NCBI RefSeq assembly: GCF_022201045.2
Contig: NC_068558.1
Coordinates: forward strand, 1,364,001 to 1,428,000
Reading direction: 5' to 3'
Source: Citrus sinensis
Taxonomy: Eukaryota; Streptophyta; Magnoliopsida; Sapindales; Rutaceae
Length of the DNA: 64,000 bases
Part shown: positions 48,978 to 61,932 of the stretch, piece after piece
How the letters are laid out: every line of letters starts with the position of its first letter
Numbering within the stretch: position 1 is the stretch's first letter
Translations under genes and position numbers: made by a program
Notes under the pieces: generated by a model
What the model saw: the letters and a program-made list of their open reading frames with translations, nothing else
Told to the model about the DNA's origin: nothing
Database searches by the model: none

Positions 48978-51900
48978 TCAATCAACCCTGTCCCTTCCAC
49001 TATCCCACTCATTTGGCATTACTTTTCGTAGTTTCTGTTGACTGCCACACGGCTTATCCACAACCTTTGAGGGAGGTGGCATCATACATGATTGCTGCAA
49101 AATGTTGGTGGTGGGATGTATTTTCTCTGCAATCAGGTTCCTAACTGTTTTATTAGGTGATGATCTACTAGATCTGGGTGTAGACCAATTTATAGGTTCT
49201 TTTCTGGTACTGCTGATATGATTGAGGTCCTTTCTGTCCTCAATCATAGAGAGCTTGGGCCTCTTAGAGTAACTTATCTGGTTGGTCCCATTTCTCCCCA
49301 GAAAGTCAAATAATTTTGACTTTCTGGCCTTCATAGCCTTCTCTGAAGGCTTCTTTGGCCACCTTGTTATCCCATTCGGGTTTCTCCTCCAGGATTGAGT
49401 AGCAATGTCACACAGTGTTTGAGCAGCAGCTAAAACTCTCGGACAATGCTCAGCTGTCACAAATAATATCACATCATGAAGTTGCAGATAGAAGTAATTT
49501 ACTAAGATTTAATTGAAAGGCAAACGGTATTAAATATTTCGAATTTATTTGTAATATCCTACATCACTCGAATATGGGAGAAGCCTAGTACTTATAAGAC
49601 GTGATCCACACCTTAACCAGCAAGATGTGTTTTGTGGTGTGTGAGCACCCTGAAAACAAAACTGCAAGAGCCTAGGCCTAAAGTGGACAATATCTCACTA
49701 GGTTTAGGTTGGGTCATGACATTTTTGAAAAATATTATAGTATAAACACAACATTGATCAGTATAAAGAGGTTGGGTAAGCGGCAAAAAGCTCTAACCAC
49801 AGCCATGGCCCATGATAACTGCCAGGCTTATAATGTATAATGTACCAAATTTCATGCCATACATGGCACATTCCTCAATCAGGCAAATTATAGTAATCAC
49901 CTGCCAGGCTGCCACAAATCTTGGTCTAGGTCAGCTAGGTTAAAGACGAGGCTACCAATTTCAAGTTTCATTTGTCAAAGAAGTAAACAAATTGCATGCC
50001 CCCACAAAGGGAAAGCAAAATTATGAGAGGTGTGTTTGCACAAAGAGAAAATTAGCAGTATTTCCAAAGACAAGTAAAACAATGGAAAACCATACCATTT
50101 ACTTGATCCTTCAGGTGGACTCCAGATTCTGCAACTTACAAAAAAAAATAAAATAAAATAAAATCTCATTAAGGATAAAGAAGCTCATGAAAGTGTGAAA
50201 CTAGCCTCCGAAAAGGCCTTACCTAGACCAACAACAGAAGCTTTAGAACATGTTGCAAGAGATGAAGAACCCCAGTCACCCCAAGGACGACTGATAGACG
50301 AAGAAACAGGAACCAGACTCTGATTATAAGTGAGGGACTCCAAGTTGGTATAACAGTCAGTTGAAGTCCCAAGAGAGGTTGTACTGGTTGGTATTCTTGC
50401 CCATTGACCTTGGCATGTACTCCTACTTGTTAAAAGCTTAACTGCATCAGAATTGGTTCTACAATGCCCATTGAAAGCATGTGACCAGGGAAATGGTGGC
50501 AAGCCAACTTGGCGGGAAATATGCCTGGCTGAACGCATATCAGAATTACTCCTTGATGGTGCAGAAGATTTGGCAGCATCAAGTAGCAAGGCCTCCAAAT
50601 CCTTGGGCGGAGGAAGTGTTAATCTTTCCAGAATATCTTTAGGTTTATATAACTGAAAATCAAGGTGATTAACAGGAGTTCCGGGCTTGCTACAGGATTC
50701 CTGGATGATCAATCATAAAGGTCCAAAATCATTTATTTATCAAGGAAAAGTAACAATGACATACAATAAGGCAAGAATAAATCTAAAGCAGGCTTTTGGT
50801 CAAGCTCAGGACCTTGAAGTACAAAGGTATATCCAAGGAGGACCCATTAATGAATAATGTATCTGGTCAATTGACCAAATTTGTAGCAGATATCAAAAAC
50901 AAAAAAAAAAAGAAAAACAAATGAAGCATCTAGTCAGTAGTCAAATCAGGGACAGGGAGGGAAGTGAGAGAAAAAGCTTATAATGCTTTCATGGGAGAAT
51001 CATGACTTTTCTAGTCATAGCCAGTTGAGGCACAAATAAGTTTACACCATCGATCAGGATTCTAGATCATTTCTCATGACTAACCTTGTCCCATGAAGAC
51101 TGATCTGTTGTGCAGGAATTCCCTTTGTCACCATTATCATCAGTTGGTACTAAAGAAATGGAGGTTGCTGGACATATTAGCAATTTCTTGTTGGTGCTGC
51201 TACCCATCTCAGCAAAATTTTGGGGCTGCGCAGGCTTTGCAAGTGGAAGGCTTGACCAAGCCTTTCTTACAGAGTGCAGGAAATTTTCATTCAAACTTGC
51301 TGTCTTTTTCCCCTTGTCTTTGCTTAAACTATGACACTCACAAGTGCCATCAAGGAGATCTTTCAGCGACAACTCATCTACATGCTTTGTGACGTCCAAA
51401 AGATCTGACTTCAGTCCATATACTCCTGATATTAACATCCAAAGGAGCACATATGAATTTCAGGATACGTTTGTGCGTGTACATATACATAGATACATTA
51501 TATATATATGTCCTGTTTTCACAGACAATATGTCAAAAGAAATGTTTTTTGCATTCATGTCATACCAAAAAAGTTGCTCCCTCCAGTGGCTGGACAGCTC
51601 GCCAAACCTGCCTTTATGGTGAAAGAATCATATTTGGCCTTCATAGGCACTTTGAAATTTCTTTTATCACTTCGCTTGCTATTGTAGATGTTCTTTTGTT
51701 TCACCATTTGCATTTTTTCTGTAATGAATATGATGAAAATCAGGTATAACATCAATATAAACACCCCGATCGTATATATATGTATATATTGCAAATATTT
51801 TGCATTAAAGAATGTGAAATCTTACAAATCACCCAATTATATCCTCAAAGAAGAATATAACTAACAGCTTGACAAACGAAGCAATAAACATTTCCCATTA

Positions 51901-53365
51901 AATAATGACATTTTTCAGATTAATCTGGAAAACTCAAAAACCTCATAAGTATTGAAAATGGAGGGCAATGAAAATTTAAACCCTGTTTGGACTCACTGTG
52001 CTCAATCAAAATAACATTGTATACCAACTCATCTTCTTCTAGAGGAAACATTTTAAATATTTGACTGCATACTACAGTATTTGACTACTAAGGAAAAATG
52101 AAGTTTTTCATAAATGTTGCGCCTCTCTTCTTTATTAGAAGGGTAGATAATATGCCAGTCTGGTTGACTGATTCCAAGTACAGTTCCATATCCAGCAACT
52201 TTAAATTTATTCCAATTCAGGCTCAAAACGGTCTTTAAAACAGAGAAACAGCACTGAAACAGGAGAGTGAATGGCAGATTTCAACAGATCATCATATTTA
52301 AGTAATACTGCCAACATCTGATGTCTACATATTTGCTGATTTTGGTTAAAATTTTCCATGTCACCCTTCAGGTTTTGACACAAGAATTAATAATAAAGAT
52401 GATGATCACAGGATGTGCTTTCTCAACGTATAATTAGAGTAAATACTTCAAGCAAATGAACATTTCGTTTACATCAAAAGGTTATGCTACCTTCAGTAAT
52501 GAGAAAAAGAGTATTACCTAGAGAGTTACATTTTGTAGTATGGTATGGTCCTAAATTATCAGATATATCCTTTATGACGTCAACTCCAGCTGAACTCGTA
52601 CTATCTTCTAATTGAGCAAACCTTGGTCTCTTTGAACATCTGCTACTACTTCTTGACATTTTTCCTGCTTTCCGTTGTACTTGCACAGATGAAGGAGAAC
52701 TTGTGCCCGTAAAATGAAGGGGTTCAGTTGAGTCTTTGACTCGAAAGTTAGATGACTGACTTTCATTCTTACAGGGTTCACTCTCCGGAGTCCTATCACA
52801 TGAAGCTGACTCCAAATTATTGACAGTAATAGTCACATCTGCCAAATCATATTTTCTAACGCGTGAGTTTAAGCAACAAAGTACCACTAAAAACCAGAAT
52901 AGATTCAATTGTAAAAGCATTTAAAAAAAATAACAGAATAATGGCTAATGGGAACAAAAGAATCATGATTGTCCACTCTATAAAAGCCACTTAAGCAAGA
53001 TTTCAGCACAAGTCCGACCTTTAAAAACTTAACAATTAGCGAAACAGCGCAAAATCAGTGAAAAAAATCCCCTTAATAATTATTATTAAAGCTAATCAAC
53101 GATACAAGATTCTAAAAGTTTAAATATAATTCTCAGGAATTCGAGCTAAAATATATGCAAATTTAAATAAATAAAACTCGAAACCTTTCTGATTAAGGAA
53201 AGTGCTGCAACGGTCAATTGAACTGTTAACAAGAATCGAAACACGACTATTAGACTCGCGAGCAGCAGCGTCGACCTCGTTGACCGTAACCCTAGCTCTA
53301 CCAAACACCTCAGATCCCATAACATTCGGTACACCAACTGGATAGCCTAGCTCCACCGCATCCAT
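48978..53365 (-). CDS. Uncharacterised plant protein, 676 aa, seven exons
   Basis: I do not recognise this family. Exons in transcript order: 53365-53185, 52886-52518, 51718-51566, 51425-51085, 50700-50223, 50128-50096, 49453-48978. All introns are GT-AG, phases are consistent, and the total is 2031 nt. Splicing removes every stop, which argues strongly for a real gene. The protein is polar and Ser/Pro/Lys-rich with no signal peptide or clear membrane segment, and looks largely disordered. Basic clusters (KMSRSSSRCSKRPRF; KRSDKRNFKVPMKAK; KARKSKLFDFLGR) could act as nuclear localisation signals. Conserved-looking motifs are PKDILERLTLPPPKDLEALL, FPWSHAFNGHCRTNSD, and near the C-terminus HCPRVLAAAQTLCDIATQSW followed by RWPKKPSEKAMKARKSK. 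The Trp-containing basic segment could bind nucleic acid or a partner (inference). Exon 2's acceptor at 52887-52888 was chosen over one at about 52850 because only it keeps frame. Confidence 0.8.
49550..49721. mobile_element. Probable solo LTR / TRIM-like repeat in an intron
   Basis: A segment of about 172 bp starts TGTAATATCC and ends GGGTCATGACA, so it has TG...CA termini. It carries blocks (GTGATCCACACCTTAACCAG, GTGAGCACCC, GTGGACAATATCTCACTAGG) that I associate with widespread plant short LTRs. The flanking pentamers are TTATT and TTTTT (one mismatch). It lies in intron 6 of the uncharacterised gene (49454-50095). No internal retroelement sequence is present, consistent with a solo LTR. 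Confidence 0.5.
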
Positions 53366-53640
53366 CACCTCACCTCACCACACCACAGCAACGCCGCCAA
53401 AAACAAGATAGATATTAACATTAAATAGACTGTAACAAGCAAACATTCTCTTCGATCTATAGCAATTCTAGAATCTCCAAAAGAGAATTACAGTTATAAA
53501 GTGTGAGGGCGAAGGAGGAAGAGTGAGGTGGTAGGGGCTGTTTGGATACGGAGAGCATGGTTGCTGTTTGCGGCTGACTTTAAGATGGAGGCGAAGTGAG
53601 GAATTGTAAATTCTAGGGCACAAATTGGGTGAGAATGATA

Positions 53641-53651
53641 AGTATTTATAG
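53641..53651 (-). promoter_or_regulatory. Putative TATA box for the uncharacterised gene at 48978-53365
   Basis: CTATAAATACT on the minus strand about 280 bases upstream of the ATG. This would imply a 5' UTR of roughly 250 bases. Confidence 0.45.
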
Positions 53652-54450
53652 TTTTCGGGAAAAAGAAGATGCTGAACTTGAGAAATAAGGTCGTCGGTTC
53701 GGAATATTCCGGTGAGACGACGTCAGCTTGATCTAGATTCACTGATAATTTTTCTTGCCCTTTTCTGTTATTAGGCGAAATGAGGAGCCGGAATCCGCTC
53801 ACTGAGAAATGATTCCATGCTTCTATATCTATTGGAGAAAATTATTTAAGCAGTTGAAAACTGCCACGTTTAATAACGGTTGTTGATGTGGGATAGTTAC
53901 TACCCCGGCTGGACATAAATATCCTTTATTATACACGTGTAGAGCTACAAAGACTCGATAAAGTGGGCACAGCAGCAACGTGAGAGTAGCTACTGGGTCT
54001 GTTTATTATGCAATGACAGGTATGCCCCTGCTGTAACGTAACTTCCGTCTGTGCCGTGTGTGCGCGCTCCAAATTTTTAACCGCCATCATAATTTAAAAG
54101 ATTTTACTGAGCAAAAAATTTGGGAAAAGAAATTTAATCCAAACGAAACAGCATTCGATAACTTTAAACAGTAAATCAGATAAACCGTAATAGATTCGGA
54201 CCAAGATTCCTAATATATAGCAAAATTGTTTACCATATATAAAATTAAGCATCCTGATAAGTTGTATCATATTTAACTTATAGTAAATTCATAAGTAGTT
54301 ATTAGCCACCTCTCACTCACTTATTTCAGCAACTACCATTATATTTCACATACTATTATTTTTTGATATCTGGTAACCACTTTTAAATTGTTTTAAGTTA
54401 GCAGTTATAAAAAAACAATTTAAATTTTAACATTATTAATATAAAAGCAA

Positions 54451-54916
54451 GGGATATTATCATTTTACTACTAAAGTTTTACTTACATATAATGTCAGTA
54501 TCAAGATTTACCAAAAAATATATTTTACTTCCAAAGTTTTGCTCCGTTATCAATTCACTACCATTCCGTTAACAACTTAAAAAATTTGCTAATATCATAA
54601 GGGCATTAAAGATATTTTCAGCTGAAAGAGTAAAATTGTATGTTAATTTGATAGATAAATTATCATTTTACGACTAAGTTTTTAAAGAAATTATCATTTT
54701 ACTACCGAATTTTTAGGAGAATTATTATTTTACTACCAGACTCTTGGGGGTAAAATTGACTTTTAACTCAATTTCCGTTAAACATAAACTTTTTTAACGG
54801 AATAACAGTAAATTAATAACAACGCAAAATTGTAGTAGTAAAATATATTTTTCAACAAATTTTGGTACTGACATGATATGTCAGTAAAACTTTGATAGTA
54901 AAATGATAATTTCCCT
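54451..54916. mobile_element. Long-arm inverted-repeat MITE (Mutator- or hAT-like)
   Basis: A 466-bp element with arms of about 100-130 bases: left GGGATATTATCATTTTACTA; right, on the complementary strand, AGGGAAATTATCATTTTACT. Further matches extend through AAAGTTTTACT.ACATAT.ATGTCAGTA. Flanking octamers AAAAGCAA (54443-54450) and AAAAGTAA (54917-54924) look like a target duplication with one mismatch. The centre repeats the arm motif ATTATCATTTTACTAC several times (about 54660-54745), so the whole element looks built by iteration of one unit. No ORF. Confidence 0.78.
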
Positions 54917-56018
54917 AAAAGTAAAAATAACAAAACAATTCATACTGCCTAATAAAGAATTAATATTAATTTTTGTTTGTCATGTCATCTCTAATGTGAT
55001 GATATGTTTAAAAAAGTATGATACAAAATTTATGTTATAAATGATATGACATTAATATATCATTTATTCACCATAGTTGTAAAATCGTTTATCAAGGATA
55101 ATATAAATAATCAATTATTATCGATAATTTTTAATTAGTGATAGATATAACTTCCAAATAAAGTATGTATCCTAACTTTGGAAGTTTATACTCTTATCAT
55201 TTTTTATTCATTTAACTTGCTATGTATTATGAAATATTTGATATTATTATCCACTGACCTTATTTGGTGACAATTACCGAAATTGTATCCATGAAAATTG
55301 AAGAACAAGAGCAGTCACAAAAAGCGTCAACATGAATATTAGGAAAGTGATAAATCGTCTTGCACAAAATTTTTGTTACGGCAACAAATTCTAGCATTAG
55401 ATATACAAAAATTTAAGATGCCTACTAAATTAGTCTTTGGAGATAATATATGGTTATGTTAGGATGTGAATTAAGTTAATATCATTGACAAGTGATAATG
55501 TTATTGTAACAATGATTTATTTTCATAACCTTCTTATGTTTCTTTTAATTCGTTGCACAATAAAGTGGTTAAATGATGGTTTGAAGGCATCAAGGCACTA
55601 GTGTTCTATGATATTATCACAGGATTCATAATAAAGTCTCCATTTAATTATCATTTTCCTTAACATTAAAGAGGAGTAAACAATTAACAAAAGTAAAAAG
55701 AAAAAAGAAAAAAGAAAAAGAAAATAAAGAGAAAGAAGAAATTCTGAACACTACCTTTCTCTTTGCACAAATGACAAATCTTCTTCTGATCATTAGATCA
55801 AATGTAATACCCCCAAAAAAAAAAGCCAAAAAATACTTTTGTCATAATGAAGTCATCATTACAAGAGAAATTGTAGATTTGGAGCAATAAGCCAGTGACA
55901 CGCAGACATAGACAGACTCAAGAGTTAGGCCGAAGTAAGTGGCAAGAGGCGCCCCGGTCCCCACACGCACGTGCAATCTGCATGCTTCCCTCAGTTTGCA
56001 CTTTGCAGATAGGGTTGG

Positions 56019-56041
56019 TTTTTTTTTTTTTTTTTTTTTTT
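56019..56041. repeat. Poly(T) run
   Basis: 23 consecutive T, about 560 bases upstream of the PP1 start codon. Confidence 0.95.
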
Positions 56042-56106
56042 CACGAAACTTTTCCTAGGGCTCGGCTAATTAAGTCGCTTCTTGTTGTTATATCATTATT
56101 GTTAAG

Positions 56107-56259
56107 GGGGCTTGCTATGTTACAGCATCTGTAACATACGCACCCAAAGCAAATAGCACACGTGTCCTGACTTACAGAGAAAAAGCAATGCAAATGCAAG
56201 ATTGGGGGTTGGCTTAAGCAGCATCTGTAAGTTACAGATGCTGTAACTTAGCCAGCTCC
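56107..56259. repeat. Foldback element with nested palindromes upstream of PP1
   Basis: The left arm GGGGCTTGCTATGTTACAG pairs with the right arm (complementary strand GGAGCTGGCTAAGTTACAG). Each arm itself contains a 17-base palindrome around GTTACAG (56119-56135 and 56231-56247). Total length is about 153 bp. It looks like a very small MITE, but no unambiguous target-site duplication was found. Confidence 0.6.
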
Positions 56260-56596
56260 GTTTGTTAATATTATTACGTCCCCACCAGACGCCACATAAC
56301 ATAACAGCATAACACCAACAGCGATTAATCTATTATCATTCATCATTCATCTCACCTATGACCTATATCCTCTTTAACTCCGTCAACTTCATCCACCGAG
56401 CGGGAAATGGCCGCCAACGATTCTCTCAATAATATGCCAAACTCCCCTTTCTCCGTCAACGGAATCTGTTGAATCCGAGACTCAACAAATCTAATACTCG
56501 GTTTTATAACACCGTCAGTATCTGATTTTATTCTTATTTTAGAAACATAAATTTCTAGGGTTTGTTTTATTTCGATATAAGTATTTGTGTTTTTTG

Positions 56597-59500
56597 ATGG
56601 ACGAGACTGTGCTTGATGATATAATACGACGGCTCCTTGATGCGAAGAATGGGAGGACGACGAAGCAGGTGCAGCTCACGGAGGCTGAAATACGGCAGCT
56701 TTGTGCTGCGTCCAAGGAGATATTCCTTAGCCAGCCTAATCTTCTCGAGCTTGAAGCTCCTATAAAGATTTGTGGTAAAATTATGTTTTTGATTTGTGGT
56801 AAAATTATGTTCTTTTTTTAATTTATATTTTTAAAAGCAAAAAACTAAGTCCTTTTTTGCCTCCGTACTGGTGCTAATAACATATTTTTTAAGGCTGTTT
56901 ATGTGGTAAATTTGACTTGTTTGTGTGAAGTTTTTTGTGTACTTTTGAGTTTCAGATGAAAATTGCAGAATCTTCTTTTTTTAAAAATTGTTTCCTTTGT
57001 TTTTTTTCCCTTGTATATTTTGTTTGTTGAGGACATATTAATTGGATTCTATTGAAGGAAATGAATGTACCAGAATTTATGTGGGAAAAATGTTGTTGGT
57101 GTGTTTATATTTCCATTATTGATCTTAGAATTAGTTGAGAGGATGATAAATAAATGAAGGTGTGGTAACAAAGTCTAACACGGTGAATTCACTAAAATGA
57201 TTTGAAAGAGATTAAATATAATGTAGCGAATGTGTGAATGGGTTTTGAATATTTTGAAGGAGACTGTTGAAAAGAAATATCATCAAGGGCGACATGATGA
57301 TTGATATAATTAGTTAGATCGTGGAAAGTAACATGAGTTGATTGCTGTATTTGATAAGTAATCATAAAACAACCGGGAAAGTGGGTTTACGTGCATATTT
57401 GCCATTTGTGAGATCAATGTGAAATGTTGTACCTATTAAGTCTACCATGTCGTTGCATGACGACTGCCTCATTCATATTTTGTATATACCGGTAGAATGA
57501 TCTTTTTGACTTCATTAATATTATTTATTCAAGTTGGATTGCCACAATTGATTAAATGTTTGACTGGTGGGTGATTGTTAACTCATTTATTTTCTGAAAT
57601 TTATAATCTAACTCCTATTTTTCCCCTATTTATCAATTTAACTGCCTTATTTGGAGAAAACTTTTTGCTTTGCATATGTAATTTTGTAATAACCCGCTTT
57701 TCTCTGCTAATAAGTTTTTATCTGTATTTGGAAGTTAATGAAGGCTCCTTCCGTCATTTTAGGGGAAAATTCTAATACCTGTTTCTGAAGGTTTCATCCT
57801 TGTGATCGGATCATAATGATATATGATTGTACGTTGAATTATTTTACTGCTCTGATCGGTGACAAAAAACTGAAATTGAATGGTATGATGACACTTATGT
57901 AGAAAGGTAATTAGTAATGATGAGCAACAATCAAAATATAAAAGTCAAAGCACCTAACTATTTTCATTAATTTGGGAAGCATCTTTTCTTAATCATGCAT
58001 ATTTTGAATGCTCTTGAATTCTTTTAAATTCACTTATCATGATCAAATCGTCTCTTGTTGATAATCGAAGAATGTTCCTATGTGTATGTGTATGTTAAGT
58101 CGGCGTACCTGTCAACTGTTTTGAATCTCATGGTACTCATATGTCATTGATAAATAAGGTCTGTGTATCGTTTTGCCAGGTGATGTTCATGGTCAGTTTT
58201 CGGATCTTCTGCGTTTGTTTGAGTATGGTGGGTACCCACCTGAAGCAAATTATTTATTCCTCGGGGATTATGTTGATCGTGGTAAGCAGAGTATAGAGAC
58301 AATATGCTTGCTTCTTGCATACAAGGTCAAATATAAGGAGAACTTTTTTCTTCTTAGGGGCAACCATGAATGTGCTTCCATCAACCGTATTTATGGTTTT
58401 TATGATGAGTGCAAGAGGAGGTTTAATGTTCGTGTGTGGAAAACATTTACAGACTGCTTTAATTGTCTGCCTGTTGCGGCTCTCGTAGATGAAAAGATTC
58501 TATGTATGCATGGTGGGTTATCTCCTGATTTGAAAAATTTGGATCAGATCAGGAATATTGCTCGCCCTGTTGATGTGCCAGATCAGGGCCTTCTTTGTGA
58601 TTTGTTGTGGGCTGATCCTGACAAAGATATTGAGGGCTGGGGAGAGAATGACAGGGGTGTGTCCTACACCTTTGGGGCTGACAAGGTTGTTGAATTCCTT
58701 CAGAAGCATGACCTTGATCTTATCTGTCGAGCTCATCAGGTACTAGAACTTGGATTAGTTTTCCAACTCTTTTGGATACTCTTGTTGTTGGAAATTTTTG
58801 TTGACTGAATCCCATTGTTATTAAGTGGTTTTTGGGCTGGTCAATATAATAATTATTAATATTATTATTTTGGTTTACATTTAGGTTACAAGTCGTAGTG
58901 AATTTACATTAATTTCCATTTTACTTACTTGAAAATCCAAGTAGATTGTCAATCATATCGAAAGTTGCATTTTCATCATAATCATCTCTCTCTTCTTTCC
59001 TTATAGGCATGTCTTTGTGTGGATAAGTCTGTGCATGTCTATGTTGATGCTTGAATTTAAGTTTCTTCATTTTGCCAAATGATTCATCAGGTTGTGGAAG
59101 ATGGTTATGAATTTTTTGCAAAGCGTCAGCTTGTGACTGTATTCTCTGCACCAAATTACTGTGGCGAATTTGATAATGCCGGTGCCATGATGAGTGTGGA
59201 TGATACATTGACATGCTCCTTTCAGATCCTTAAGGCGTCTGAGAAGAAAGGAAAAGTTGGATTTGGCAATAACATGTTGAGACCCGGAACTCCTCCCCAT
59301 AAGGTAACAAAACCCTTAGTAGTCATACAACTCATCAGCCTTCTTGTGCGGACAGTTCGATCTCATTCGCCTGATACTGGAGCTTCCTATTAAATCTTAT
59401 GCAAATCATGCTAGGAATAACTTAATATATCTGTTTGCTGTTCTAAGATTAATAATGAGATGTCTTGATCCTAATAACTTAGGAATTTGCTGTTGGAGAT

Positions 59501-59626
59501 TCGCATGGTTGAGAGGGACTCCTAATAAATGGACCAAAATGTTCAGTTAGCTCTGAAATATGTCAAAGTCTTGAATCAGTATACCTTTTAATTCCTTACT
59601 TTCCTTTTCAGGGTGGGAAGGGGTGA
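56597..59626 (+). CDS. TOPP: Serine/threonine protein phosphatase PP1 catalytic subunit (TOPP type)
   Basis: Encodes a 321-aa PP1 catalytic subunit, a metal-dependent phosphatase that works with regulatory subunits in nucleus and cytosol; plant TOPPs act in ABA, light and cell-cycle signalling. Exons are 56597-56774, 58180-58739, 59091-59303 and a 15-bp last exon, 59612-59626, giving Gly-Gly-Lys-Gly-stop. Metal-binding and catalytic motifs are all present: GDVHG (about 60-64), GDYVDRG (88-94), LRGNHE (118-123), ICRAHQ (end of exon 2) and [10 protein letters not shown] in exon 3. The ATG at 56597 begins [17 protein letters not shown], matching the PP1 N-terminal helix. Length is normal for plant TOPPs (about 310-330). 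Intron 1 is 1.4 kb. If intron 3 is retained, the frame continues about 30 codons to a stop at 59391-59393, giving a different tail; this is a possible isoform only. Confidence 0.95.
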
Positions 59627-60371
59627 TCGGATTGATTTGACTGATACCAATGATCTGAAGGATGAAGGGCATAGTTCATATCCTGGCTTTCTGTACTTGT
59701 TTGGTTGGCGTGACTAGTCGCAGAGTCAGTCAAGCCTTTTTGGGCACTTAAGAAGGGATGTCAAGACATGAGAGTTTCTGCAACGGTGTGTGACGATAGC
59801 CTGAGTTATTAATTGCAGTAAAACCTGTGGTCTTTGTTTTTTCATCATGTAAAATGGGAATTCTAACTTCATAATGCTGAATTGCACAATTGGTGTAGAT
59901 GCACTATTTTTGTTTCATCTGTTTTCATTTTCATTTTGTTGTAGTTTGTTAATTATCTTGCTAATCAAATGCAAATTGACTTTCGGTTGCATTTTGTATT
60001 CGACATATGACACTGCACTTGATGGTCCTCGCATTCAGACTTGCGGTTAGACCCATGAGGATTTGTTAAATGGATTACGCATTCCTCTGGGCTGTGGCCA
60101 AACCTATCATATTGTGTTTACTAATTAGTAATTGGGAATGGATTGGAATTGAAACAGACTGGAATTAGAATGGATTGAAATGAGAATGAAAAACCAAAGT
60201 TAAAACAAATTGTTTACTTTAGTTGTGGAAATTAGAATCGGAATGAACTGTATCCCCATTAATGTATTTACTTTATCTTAGAATCAGAATGAATTATTAT
60301 AAATTACTAAATCAATTTTGGTTAATTATTGTCAATTTTTATTGTTATTTATAATAATAATAATTATTATT

Positions 60372-60405
<34 letters not shown>

Positions 60406-60479
60406 GTGCTTCTTCTTGTTGTTGTTGTTGTTGTTTGTGCTTGTTGTTGTTGTTGTTGTGCTTGTGCTCAAAAACCAGA
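59627..60479. other. PP1 3' flank with microsatellite and GAAT-rich repeat
   Basis: The PP1 3' UTR is followed, at about 60114-60300, by three loosely similar segments each beginning (G/T)TTTACT and rich in GGAATGGA/AGAATCGGAATGA. These resemble plant MITE ends but have no clear boundaries. A (TTG)n array occupies about 60369-60460. Confidence 0.5.
60369..60460. repeat. (TTG)n compound microsatellite
   Basis: TTG/GTT repeats in three blocks separated by TTTGTGCTTCTTC-type interruptions. It generates spurious poly-Val/Cys ORFs. Confidence 0.95.
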
Positions 60480-61080
<601 letters not shown>

Positions 61081-61086
61081 TATGAT

Positions 61087-61090
61087 GATG

Positions 61091-61166
<76 letters not shown>
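61087..61166. repeat. (ATA)n microsatellite
   Basis: About 25 near-perfect ATA/AAT repeats on the right flank of the plastid insert. Confidence 0.95.
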
Positions 61167-61169
<3 letters not shown>

Positions 61170-61932
61170 GAAAAGGATAAAATGAGAATTTCAATATTTA
61201 AGTAGGGATAATATGATCACTTTAAGAAATACAATTCTCATTTTCACCTCCTATGAGAATGAAAACTCTAATAATCATTCTTAATTTTAGGTAGGCTTAC
61301 CACAGCATAAGAGTAATGATATTTAACCCCATAGTTATTCTCATTTAACTCCTATTTTTTCTTATTTTGATTTAAAATGATTAAAATATCCATCACAGCA
61401 AATGAATTTTTTAGATTAAAGATTGAAGATTAGTGCATTAGTTTTGGAAAATATCCTTCAATGTCAGTAAATTTTATTAACTTTTAAATCCATTAAAGTC
61501 TTCATTAGTTTTTGGAAAATCATAATGAAGTAAATCGCAGTGAAGTTTTGCTTATATTTTAAGAGTAATTAGATGCTTTCAAATTTGCGATAATGATGAT
61601 ACAAAATTAGTATTCAATCTCAATCAAAATGGACAAAAATGCTAATTTCCTATCGGCTTCAATTGAGCTAAATCAAGACGCAAAAAGTCGAGGAGTCTAA
61701 TCAAGATAAAAATAACTTGTTTCATTATTAGCTGCTGCCACGTGTGAATGTCTTATATGTTCGCAGTAAAAAACCAGCACCTGATTCGCGCTTGTTTCCT
61801 CCTCAAGTTATATCGCCGACAGAACCACGGCCAAATTTACGATTCGCCCACCCTGGCATTGAAGTAATAATTCCTATCCAATTCTCAATACGGCGCCGGC
61901 GTTGACTGGGGAAACGCTTTCGGGGGAGAAGT
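61167..61932. other. Upstream region of the PIAL-type gene
   Basis: No gene seen. The 3' part (61750-61932) is GC-richer and probably contains promoter and 5' UTR. Confidence 0.5.

Larger units (their letters stand above)
53652..56596. other. Spacer between divergent uncharacterised and PP1 genes
   Basis: The two genes are divergent, so this 2.9 kb contains both promoters. It holds two inverted-repeat elements (54451-54916 and 56107-56259) and a 23-base T run (56019-56041). The region 54.9-55.9 kb is AT-rich without features. Confidence 0.6.
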
